Shown here: positions 8,024 through 15,595 of the stretch, one piece after another
How the letters are laid out: every line of letters begins with the position of its first letter
How positions within the stretch are numbered: position 1 is the stretch's first letter
Assembly (NCBI RefSeq): GCF_003350475.1
Contig: NZ_QQAV01000001.1
Location: 798,836 to 862,835 of the forward strand
DNA from: Pseudacidovorax intermedius
Lineage (GTDB): Bacteria; Pseudomonadota; Gammaproteobacteria; Burkholderiales; Burkholderiaceae_C
Length of the DNA stretch: 64,000 nucleotides
Reading direction: 5' to 3'
Program-made: the position numbers and the translations under genes
Notes under the pieces: generated by a model
The model's input: only the letters and a program-made list of their open reading frames with translations
Database searches by the model: none
Told to the model about the DNA's origin: nothing

Positions 8024-9566
8024 ATGTCGTTCGCGTCCTTCCTGCCCCGCTCCCGTCGCTTCCGGGTCGACGTGGGCACCCTCATCGCGGCCCTGGTGCT
8101 CGCGCAGTCGCTCGTGCTCATCGCCTTCGTGGGCTGGGGCGCACAACGGCTGGTCTCCTCCTTCGGCGAGGGGGCGCAGCGGGCCAATCACCGGCGGGTC
8201 CAGGAGAAGGTCGAGGCCTTCCTGGAGCGGGCCGCCACGGCGGTGGACGCGATGGTGCAGGCGCCCCACCTCGCGCCTGCCGGCAGCAGCGCCGACGACA
8301 CCGCCGAGCTGCTGTGGGTGCTGCTGCAGCAGGCGCCCGAACTCGACAGCCTGTACGTGGCCGTCGGCGGGAGACGTGACCCTGGGCCGGCTGTCGGACT
8401 TCGTGCGCCAGTTCGCCCGCGCCGGCGAGGGCGACAGCGCGCTGCTCAGCGCCGACCTGCGCGTGCTGGCGCGCAGCGACCGGCCCGGCCGCATCACCCG
8501 GCTGGAGTCGCCCGCCGACGGCGTGCTCGCGGCCCTGCGCGAGCCGTTGGCCCGCGCAGGGGCCGCGAGCTTCACGATCACCTACCGCGGCGAGCGCTAC
8601 TTCGTGCAGAGTTCGGTGATCGTGGCCACCGGCTGGCGGCTGGTCAGCTGGGTGCCCGAGGAGCGCGTGCTGGGCGGCGTGCACCGGGCGGTCGGCGGCG
8701 CGATGGCCACCGCGCTGGGCTTCCTGGGCGTGGTGCTGCTGCTGTCGCTGCGCCTGGCCCGCCGCGTGACGGCGCCGGTGGAGCGCCTGGCCGAATTCGC
8801 GCGCCGGATCGGACGGCTGGAGCTGGACGGCCCGGCACCCGCACAAAGCCGCGTGCTGGAGATCCAGCACCTGGCGCAGGCCCTGGACGACTCCGCCCGC
8901 GGGCTGCGCGCCTTCCGGCAGTTCGTGCCCGTGCAGTTGGTGCGGCAGCTCATGGCCGAAGGGTTGCCCCTGGGCGCCAGCGGCCGGCTGCGGCGGGTGA
9001 CGATCATGTTCACCGACATCGCCGGCTTCACCGGGCTGGCCGAAGGCACCCCCGCGCCGGTGCTGGTGGCGCAGCTCACGGACTACTTCAACCTGACGGC
9101 GGCGGTGATCGCGCGCCATGGCGGCACCATCGACAAGTACATCGGCGACGGGATGATGGTGCTGTGGGGTGCCCCCACCGCGCTGCCCGACGCGGAGCTG
9201 CGCACCTGCCGCGCCGCCCTCGACCTGCAGGCCGAGGTGGACGCCCTCAACGACCGTGCACGGGCCGCGGGCCGCGCGCCGCTGCCCACGCGCATCGGCA
9301 TCCACACCGGGCCGGTGATCGCGGGCGTGCTGGGCTCCAACGACCGCCCGGCCTACACGGCCATCGGCGATGCCGTCAACGTGGCGAGCCGAGTGGAAGA
9401 GCTCAACACCGCGCTGGGCACGCGGATCCTCATCTCCGAGGCCACCTGGCAAGGCGTGGCCGAGCGCCTGCCCGTGCGGCGCATCGCCACCGAAACCCTG
9501 CTGCGCGGCCGGCAGGCGCCCCTGACGGTGTACGAACTGCTCGAGGACCGGGCTGCCACGGGTTGA
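8024..9566 (+). pseudogene. Class III adenylate cyclase with dCache-like sensor, disrupted by deletion and frameshift
   Basis: The first frame (8024 to about 8370) encodes an N-terminal membrane helix and the start of an extracytoplasmic sensor, to LDSLYVAV. The sequence then continues in a different frame as GDVTLGRLSDFV, a second helix (about 8690-8760), a HAMP-like linker and a complete cyclase domain ending at 9566. The catalytic parts look intact: FTDIAGFT and GDGMM supply the metal aspartates, DKYIGD the base-selecting Lys, YTAIGDAVNVASR the Thr partner and the Asn/Arg pair. A Lys/Thr pair is typical of class IIIb adenylate cyclases. In related dCache sensors the LYVG-like and DITLxxLSxFL-like segments are about 100 residues apart; here they are adjacent, so an internal deletion is likely. 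A sequencing or assembly error cannot be excluded. Confidence 0.7.
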
Positions 9567-9632
9567 GGCCGGTCAAGCCGATGCGGCAGGGCGCTGGCCA
9601 CAATGGACGGCCCGACTTCCGCCGCGAGACCC

Positions 9633-10832
9633 ATGCGCCCCACCGATCCGCTCGACATCGCCATCGTGGGCGCCGGCCCCACCGGACTCGCCCTGGGCAT
9701 CGCCCTCGCCCGCCAGGGCTACGGCGTGGACGTGCTCGACCATCAGGACGCCGACGCCCTCGCCGCGCCCGCCGACGACGGCCGCGAGATCGCCCTGACC
9801 CACGCCAGCGTCGGGCTGCTGCGCGAGCTGGGCATCTGGCGCCACCTGCCGGCCGCGGCGATCGGCCGCATCCGCGAAGCCCGGGTGACGGACGGCGGCC
9901 CCGCCTCGCCCGCCCTGCGCTTCCACACGGCGGGAACGGGCTGCGAGGTGCTGGGCGCCATCGTTGCCAACCATGCGATCCGACGGGCCTGCTTCGCGGC
10001 GGCCGCATCGCAGGAGCGCCTGCGGCTGCATCCCGGCCGGCGCGTGCAGCAGGTGCACATCGACGCGGACCATGCCCACATCGCCAGCGAAGGCGGCGCG
10101 CCGCTGCGCGCACGGCTGCTGGTGGCGGCCGACAGCCGCTTCTCGGGCCTGCGGCGCCAGCTCGGCGTGGGCGCTGCCTTGCAGGACTTCGGCCGCACCA
10201 TGGTGGTCTGCCGCGTGGCCCACGAGGCCGCGGACCATGGCGAGGTGGCACACGAATGCTTCGGTCCGGAGCGCACGCTGGCCATGCTGCCCCTGCCGGG
10301 CCGCTTCAGTTCTGCCGTGCTGACGGTGCCGGGCGCGCAGGCCTCTCGGCTGTGCAGCCTGCCGGCCGACGCGTTCGCGCAGGAAATCCAACGCCAGTTC
10401 GGCGACGGGCTGGGCCCGCTGCGCCTGGCCGGCGAACGCCACGCCTATCCGCTGGTGGCGACCTATGCCGACCGCTTTGCGGGCCACCGCTTCGCGCTGG
10501 CGGGCGACGCCGCCGTGGGGATGCACCCGGTCACCGCCCATGGCTTCAACCTGGGGCTGCAAGGCGTGCGCAGTCTGTGCGCCGCCCTCTCGCATCGGCC
10601 GCTGTCCGACGATCCCGGCCGCGCAGACCGGCTGCAGCAATATGAACGAGTGCACCGCCGCGAGACGGCGCCGATCTACCACGGCACCAATGCGGTGGCG
10701 CGCCTCTATGCGGGCCAGAGGGGCGCGCATCGGTTGCTGCGCAGCGTGGTGCTCGAAGCCGCACGCCGGTTGCCGCCGGTGCGGGCGGCGATCACACGGC
10801 AGCTGATCGGCGCCGGCCCCGCCCGCTTCTGA
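9633..10832 (+). CDS. ubiM: FAD-dependent ubiquinone-biosynthesis hydroxylase, UbiM-like
   Basis: A 399-residue flavoprotein monooxygenase of the UbiH/UbiF/Coq6 family. IAIVGAGPTGLALGIALA is the N-terminal dinucleotide-binding fold, and GDAAVGMHPVTAHGFNLGLQ is the second FAD motif. The VGMHPVTAHG form is what I associate with UbiM, the C5 hydroxylase used by some proteobacteria instead of UbiF; UbiH-like alternatives remain possible. An upstream in-frame ATG at 9603 would add ten residues, but 9633 places the fold at the usual distance from the N-terminus. It follows the broken cyclase gene by 66 bp. Confidence 0.75.
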   Translation: MRPTDPLDIAIVGAGPTGLALGIALARQGYGVDVLDHQDADALAAPADDGREIALTHASVGLLRELGIWRHLPAAAIGRIREARVTDGGPASPALRFHTAGTGCEVLGAIVANHAIRRACFAAAASQERLRLHPGRRVQQVHIDADHAHIASEGGAPLRARLLVAADSRFSGLRRQLGVGAALQDFGRTMVVCRVAHEAADHGEVAHECFGPERTLAMLPLPGRFSSAVLTVPGAQASRLCSLPADAFAQEIQRQFGDGLGPLRLAGERHAYPLVATYADRFAGHRFALAGDAAVGMHPVTAHGFNLGLQGVRSLCAALSHRPLSDDPGRADRLQQYERVHRRETAPIYHGTNAVARLYAGQRGAHRLLRSVVLEAARRLPPVRAAITRQLIGAGPARF

Positions 10833-10954
10833 ACAGCGAGCTCAAGGGCTTCGACCCTCCGCCGACAGCAGAAAGGCGGCGGGGCGCGGGTGCTACGCGA
10901 GGAACGCAACACGCCCTGCGGCTGGCGCTCGCGCCCGCGCTGGCCCGCCTCGCC

Positions 10955-11458
10955 TCAAGCAACCGTCGCGGTGGCCTCTTCCACGGCAGGAGAACATGCC
11001 GCAGAGCCACAGCCCGTCATCGGCTGGGCCGGTAGCGCATGGGGCCGACCGATCTCGCCCGTCTCCATGTCGAAGCCGACGCTGCGCAGATGCAGCGCCA
11101 AGCCTGCGTCCATGGTCTGTGCATGGAGCACGAACCACGCCCCCAGCTGGCGCGCCATCTCGCGCACCAGCGCCAGATCGCCGCGCTGGCCGGCCGCCAG
11201 GCCGTCGCGCATGGCCTGCAGCACCACCTTGTGTTGCACGCTATGGCAGTTGGCACTGGAAAAGCCGGTGGACTGCATCCATTGGTCCTCGCGCGAGAAG
11301 TGGGCATCGGTGTGGTCGATCAGCCCGCTCCAGCATGCCAGCAGTTGCTCGTCCGGCGCCTGCTCGACGTCGGCCAGCAGCAGCACGAACTCCTCATGGG
11401 TGCGGTCCATCACGGGGGCGTCCAGCACCAGGGCTTCGGACCATTGCAGGGTGGCCAT
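10955..11458 (-). CDS. Bacteriohemerythrin
   Basis: A 167-residue single-domain hemerythrin. The expected di-iron ligands are all present: His21, His53 with Glu57, His72 and His76, His112 with Asp117. Such proteins bind O2 reversibly in the cytoplasm and may act in oxygen delivery, sensing or iron storage. The C-terminal 30 or so residues (with a CGSAAC motif) exceed the domain and are not recognised. ATG 11458 is preceded by GGAGAG at good spacing; the longer open frame upstream is Arg-rich and not credible. No sensor domain is fused. Confidence 0.9.
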   Translation of the reverse strand: MATLQWSEALVLDAPVMDRTHEEFVLLLADVEQAPDEQLLACWSGLIDHTDAHFSREDQWMQSTGFSSANCHSVQHKVVLQAMRDGLAAGQRGDLALVREMARQLGAWFVLHAQTMDAGLALHLRSVGFDMETGEIGRPHALPAQPMTGCGSAACSPAVEEATATVA

Positions 11459-11585
11459 CGTCGTCTCTCCACGCAGTCGGTTGGGGGAGATCGCAGGGTA
11501 GGCCTGCATCGCCGCAGCCGCTTTGACGGGGCGCAAGGCAGAAGGCGGTCCACCGTGCCCGGCAGCAAGGCGAAACGGCAGACGC

Positions 11586-11897
11586 TCAGTGCTTGGCGGC
11601 GGCGTTTCGCTTGCGTGTAGCCGCCGCCTTCTTCGCCGAGGCGGAACGCTCGGCCGCCGAGCGCGAGGCCGATGCCTTGCCCCCTGCATGGCCGCCCTTG
11701 CGCGACGGTGCGTGGTTCTCGGCATGGCCGCGGCCCGAGCCACTCTTCTTGCCGCCCCCGGTCTCCTTGTTCACGGTGGCCCAGGCGCGACGCTCGGCCT
11801 CCGGCGCGGACACGCCGCGCGATTCGTAGCCTTCCTCGATGTGCTCGGCCTGGCGCTTCTGCTTGTCGGTATAGGCGGACTTGTCGCCACGGGGCAT
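11586..11897 (-). CDS. Small basic protein of the family often annotated plasmid stabilization protein
   Basis: A 103-residue, highly charged protein. The N-terminus MPRGDKSAYTDKQKRQAEHI and the block ERRAWATVNKETGGGKKSGS match a widespread proteobacterial small-protein family usually labelled plasmid stabilization protein, a name with little experimental basis. The C-terminal 40 residues are Ala/Lys/Arg/Ser-rich, histone-like and probably disordered, suggesting nucleic-acid binding. AGGAGA lies at ideal spacing before ATG 11897, so the longer frame from 11927 is not used. No partner toxin or partition gene is nearby. Confidence 0.75.
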   Translation of the reverse strand: MPRGDKSAYTDKQKRQAEHIEEGYESRGVSAPEAERRAWATVNKETGGGKKSGSGRGHAENHAPSRKGGHAGGKASASRSAAERSASAKKAAATRKRNAAAKH

Positions 11898-12040
11898 GGT
11901 GATCTCCTGTGTTGCACAAAAGGCCATGCTCGCCCCGCGGGCGCAGCCGCCTGTAGGCCGAGGCTGAGCGGCGCTGTCCGCCCGCTGCGGGGCTTGGCCG
12001 CACGGGGCTGCCCGCCATGACGCCGGCCTATCATCGGACG

Positions 12041-12445
12041 ATGCTCGCGAACCTCACGCCCTTCCTCCTCCACTGGGCCATCACCGCCTTCTCGCTGTGG
12101 GTGGCCAGTCACATCTTCCGTGGGCTGCAGTTCGACGGCACGGGCTCGCTGGTGGTGTCGGCATTGCTGCTGGGGCTGGCCAATGCCATCGTCAAGCCGC
12201 TGCTGATCTTCCTGACGCTGCCGCTCACGCTGCTGACCTTCGGCCTGTTCCTGCTGGTCATCAACGCGCTGATGATCCTGCTGGTCGCGGCGCTGGTGAA
12301 GGGCTTCCGGGTGTCAGGCTTCTGGACCGCCCTGTTCGCCAGCATCTTCATCTCGCTGCTGAGCATGCTGATCGGCACGCTGGTGGACGGCGGCGACCCG
12401 GCCACCCGCATCCAGCTGCCGCAGGGCACGGGCAACTGGCTGTAG
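12041..12445 (+). CDS. Phage holin family 4 / YvlD-like membrane protein
   Basis: A 134-residue protein of four predicted membrane helices, with the family segments LLLGLANAIVKPLL and LPLTLLTFGLFLLVIN typical of the PF04020 family. Despite the name, these are chromosomal inner-membrane proteins and there is no phage context here. ATG 12041 gives the usual short N-terminus; an in-frame ATG at 12017 would add eight residues. Neither start has a strong ribosome binding site. The function is unknown; related proteins are linked to envelope stress in some bacteria. Confidence 0.8.
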   Translation: MLANLTPFLLHWAITAFSLWVASHIFRGLQFDGTGSLVVSALLLGLANAIVKPLLIFLTLPLTLLTFGLFLLVINALMILLVAALVKGFRVSGFWTALFASIFISLLSMLIGTLVDGGDPATRIQLPQGTGNWL

Positions 12446-12537
12446 CGCCCTTGCCCTGCCGCGCCTGCCGCGCGCCCCGGTCGTCACACGGGTGACGCCG
12501 CCCCGCATTTCGTTGACCAATCCGCGCGCTTGTTAAA

Positions 12538-12563
12538 GAAGCGACGCGCATGCGCGCCGCTTC
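12538..12563. repeat. GC-rich 26 bp palindrome
   Basis: Arms GAAGCG / CGCTTC and CGCGCA / TGCGCG form a near-perfect palindrome, broken only by one A-C mismatch per arm. It lies between the holin-family gene and the lipoprotein gene, after TTGTTAAA. It could be a weak terminator stem (no long T-tract follows) or a regulatory site. Confidence 0.5.
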
Positions 12564-12674
12564 TGGCGCCGTTACACCGCCGGACGCGGTTTTTGCGAAA
12601 CAAGACCATGGCGATCACCGTGCCGCTGCCCAGAATCGACAGAACGATTCACAGGGAGCCGGCAAGGAGACGTC

Positions 12675-13442
12675 ATGAGACGCGCCATTTCTATCTGCGT
12701 GGTCGCCGCAATGCTCGCCGCCTGCGCGGGACGGCAGGCACCACCCACCGCACCCGTCAGTGCCACCTCGGGGCATCCGCTGCCGCATCCGCGCGTGGAG
12801 ATCTTCTACAACGCGGAGCCCGAACTGGTGGTGCGCGACTCGGGTGCCATTCCCGCCGTGGGCCTGATCGGGTTGCTGGGCCCCGTGGGTGCGCTGGCGG
12901 CGATGGGCGTGGATGCCCTCAGCCGCGGCAACTCGACCCAGCAGGCCGGCGAGCGCAGCCAGCGCTTCACGCAGGCGGTGCGGGGCGAAGGCAGCGACCT
13001 CGCGCTCAACCGCGAGTACGCGCAGCGCCTGGCGGAGGCACTGCGTGCGACCGGCCGCGTGGTCAAACTCACGCCCGCAGCACGCGCCCAGGGGGCCGAC
13101 GGAGAGCTGCACCTGGACGGGCTGACGCCCACGCCCGGCCATGACGTGCTGCTGCTGCGCATCTCCACCGCCTACTGGGCACCCGACCTCGGTTCGAGCT
13201 TCCGGCCCTACGCCCGGGTCGAGTACGCACTGCGCGACGAACAGCTTGCGCCCCTGGCCTGGGACTCCGTGTCCTTCCGGTCGGCCGAGCCCCGCTACTA
13301 CGCCTACGACACGCTGCTGAAGGAAAACCGGACCGCCTACGACGGCCTGCGCCAGGCGCTGTTCGCGACCCTGCCGGGCGTGATGCGCAAGAACTTCCCC
13401 GGGCCTGCAACGCCCGCACTGCGGACCGCCGGCACGCCCTGA
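12675..13442 (+). CDS. Putative lipoprotein of unknown function
   Basis: A 255-residue protein with a lipoprotein signal: an N-terminal MRRAIS, a hydrophobic stretch and the lipobox LAAC, so Cys17 is the probable lipidation site. A hydrophobic Gly-rich segment near residues 60-85 (AVGLIGLLGPVGALAAMGVD) may insert in a membrane. The rest is an alpha/beta domain that I do not recognise. AAGGAG lies at good spacing upstream of the ATG. The next gene starts 37 bases downstream on the same strand, so the two may be cotranscribed. Confidence 0.8.
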   Translation: MRRAISICVVAAMLAACAGRQAPPTAPVSATSGHPLPHPRVEIFYNAEPELVVRDSGAIPAVGLIGLLGPVGALAAMGVDALSRGNSTQQAGERSQRFTQAVRGEGSDLALNREYAQRLAEALRATGRVVKLTPAARAQGADGELHLDGLTPTPGHDVLLLRISTAYWAPDLGSSFRPYARVEYALRDEQLAPLAWDSVSFRSAEPRYYAYDTLLKENRTAYDGLRQALFATLPGVMRKNFPGPATPALRTAGTP

Positions 13443-13479
13443 CCGGCCCACGCGCATCCAAAAAATTTTTCTCTTCTCC

Positions 13480-14277
13480 ATGATCGACTCGCCCCCCTCT
13501 CCCACCCTCGAGCGCACAGGTCCATTCGTTCCGGACGGCTGGCGCAGCCTTGTCGAGCCCCTGTGCGAACTCAAGGAGGCACTGGACCATGCCGTGCGCT
13601 GGCCCGACCGCACGCCCCCCAATGGTCGCGTCGCGCAGATCCTCGCTGCGCATGGCCTGACGCTGGAGCAGGCGGCGGCGCTCCGGGCTTCGCACCTGCC
13701 GGACCGCTTTGTCCGGCATCTTCTGGGCGACTGGTTCGCCGCCACCGGCGAGCCCGTCGGCACCTGGGAGCGCAGCAGTCTGCCGCCCTGGTGCACGCTC
13801 GGCTGGGTGCGCAAGGACGCCTACCGCCTCACGCCCGAGCGGCCGCAGGCCCGACTGCGGGCGATGGTGGACGAGATCCGCGCCGACCCCGGCGCCATGG
13901 ACGCCACCGCGCACGGCCTGGCGGGGATTCCGATCTTCTGGGCCGGCGAGGGCAAGAACCGCTGCCAGCTCCACCGGCTGGCCGGACGCGCCCGGGTGGG
14001 CCGCCTCAGCCTGTATCCGGCGCCCGACCTGTCGGCCTGGCAGCTCGCGCCGGTGCTGGGCACCCAGCAGGTGGTGGCGCTCATCGCGCCCGATGGCCGC
14101 GTGCAGATGCTGCCCTTCGCGCGGGCCTCCAGGCCGCTGCTGCTCGCGCTGGGCGTGACGTGGAGCCGGCGGCCCGTGCTGCGGCCCTGGATCGAATCCC
14201 TGCGGCGCGGCGAGCCGATGCCCCATGCGCAGGCCGAGTACCGGCTGCGCGCGTCGATCCTCGCGCCAGCGGCCTGA
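13480..14277 (+). CDS. Conserved-looking cytoplasmic protein of unknown function
   Basis: A 265-residue soluble protein with no signal peptide or membrane helix. It is rich in Trp and Arg. The segment GIPIFWAGEGKNRCQLHRLA and the C-terminal SRRPVLRPWIES look like defined motifs, but I cannot place them in a family. The start ATG at 13480 follows a T-rich stretch and lacks a clear ribosome binding site; translation could be coupled to the lipoprotein gene 37 bases upstream. The codon use matches the neighbours, so I regard it as a real gene. Confidence 0.7.
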   Translation: MIDSPPSPTLERTGPFVPDGWRSLVEPLCELKEALDHAVRWPDRTPPNGRVAQILAAHGLTLEQAAALRASHLPDRFVRHLLGDWFAATGEPVGTWERSSLPPWCTLGWVRKDAYRLTPERPQARLRAMVDEIRADPGAMDATAHGLAGIPIFWAGEGKNRCQLHRLAGRARVGRLSLYPAPDLSAWQLAPVLGTQQVVALIAPDGRVQMLPFARASRPLLLALGVTWSRRPVLRPWIESLRRGEPMPHAQAEYRLRASILAPAA

Positions 14278-14286
14278 GCATCCGCC

Positions 14287-15525
14287 TCAGGACGGGCGCG
14301 AGGGCGCCGCTTCCACCGGCGATGGACTGAACAGGTAGGGCAGCAGGCCCGCCAGCAGCAGCGCCGCCGCGCAGCCGAAGATGGCGGCGAAGGTGCCGTC
14401 CACCGGCCAGCCGCGGCGCTGGCCCGCCTCGGCGATCAGGCCGAAGGCCCAGGAGGCGCCGGCGGACCCCAGGAACACGCAGGTGTTCAGAACGCCCAGG
14501 CCCCGCCCGCGCAGAGCCGCAGGCACCAGCGCACGGCCGTGGCTCATCACCAGCGGGTGCAGCATGCCGGCCGTGACGACGAAGGTGAGCAGGGTCAGGT
14601 CCACGGCCAGCCCCACCGCGGGCCAGGCGGTGAGCGCCACGGCCGCGACGAAGGAGAAGGCGGTCCAGCCGGCCACGGTGCCACGCAGCGAGCTGCGGCG
14701 CACCACCAAAGGAATGGTGAGCGCACCCAGGATGCCTCCAGCACTCACCACCATCAGCGCCAGCCCGCGCGCATCGGCCCCCAGGCCGAAGACCTGCGCA
14801 AAGTACGGCCCGCCCCAGGCGTTGCGGAAACTGGTGCCCGCCGCCATCGCGATGCACATCGGGATGAGCGTCCACAGCGCCATCCGACGCAGCAGGCCGG
14901 CGCTGGCCAGCACCATGGCGGCGGGACTTTCCTGCCGGGCCTGGGCGTGGCCCTGGTCGCGCACATGCCGCCACACGCCGATGCAGGCCAGCAGCATGGC
15001 GACACCGCCCATCGCGATGGCGGGTCGCCAGCCGATGCGATGAGCAGCCCAGCCCAGCGGCGCCGTGGCCACCAGCGAGCCCACCATGCCCACGGCATTG
15101 GCCCGGCTGATGAAGGCCGCAAAGCGGGCCGGCGGCAGCTGCTCGGCCGCGTAATGCATGAGGCCCATGAAGACCGGCGCGCAGGCCAGGCCCAGGCCCG
15201 CCTGGGCCACCATGGCGACGGCGCCATTGGGCGCGGCGACCAGCAGGGCCGCCGACACCACGCCGATCGCCAGCAGCCAGCGGCTGGGTCGCCCGACGCC
15301 CCAGCGGTCGAAGGCCACGCCCACCGGCACCTGCGCGACGGCGAAGGCCAGGAAGAAGCTGGAAGACAGCGCGCCGAAGCCGGCAGGCGACAGCGCGAGA
15401 TCGTGCTGCAGCTCCGGCGCGATGACCGCGAGGCAGCTGCGGAAGAACTGGCTGAGGGAGAAGGCGAAAGTCAGCGCGACGAGGCCGCGCGAAGTGGCTG
15501 ACGGGGACGGCATGTGGAGGGCCAT
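14287..15525 (-). CDS. Major facilitator superfamily transporter
   Basis: A 412-residue membrane protein with about twelve hydrophobic helices. The loop-2/3 region reads GVAFDRWGVGRPSRWLLAIG, the usual MFS signature region, and the second half contains GLGVLNTCVFLGSAGASW. The substrate cannot be told from sequence. Two starts are close: ATG 15525 and ATG 15513. Neither has a strong ribosome binding site, and I use the longer one. It lies downstream of the acetoacetate-CoA ligase gene on the same strand with a 70 bp gap, so it may import a related short-chain acid. Confidence 0.85.
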   Translation of the reverse strand: MALHMPSPSATSRGLVALTFAFSLSQFFRSCLAVIAPELQHDLALSPAGFGALSSSFFLAFAVAQVPVGVAFDRWGVGRPSRWLLAIGVVSAALLVAAPNGAVAMVAQAGLGLACAPVFMGLMHYAAEQLPPARFAAFISRANAVGMVGSLVATAPLGWAAHRIGWRPAIAMGGVAMLLACIGVWRHVRDQGHAQARQESPAAMVLASAGLLRRMALWTLIPMCIAMAAGTSFRNAWGGPYFAQVFGLGADARGLALMVVSAGGILGALTIPLVVRRSSLRGTVAGWTAFSFVAAVALTAWPAVGLAVDLTLLTFVVTAGMLHPLVMSHGRALVPAALRGRGLGVLNTCVFLGSAGASWAFGLIAEAGQRRGWPVDGTFAAIFGCAAALLLAGLLPYLFSPSPVEAAPSRPS

Positions 15526-15595
15526 TGTCCGGCCCGCGCCTCGGCGCCATCGACCACCGGCGCGACAGGCCGGGCGCCCGGCCGCCGTCACTGGC

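Noticed and set aside
11586-11897. Plasmid or toxin-antitoxin locus
   Set aside because: The small basic protein has only a legacy plasmid-stabilization label; no toxin, antitoxin, rep or par gene is nearby.
12041-12445. Prophage holin
   Set aside because: Only the family name suggests phage. No lysin, structural or integrase genes are near, and the family is widespread on chromosomes.
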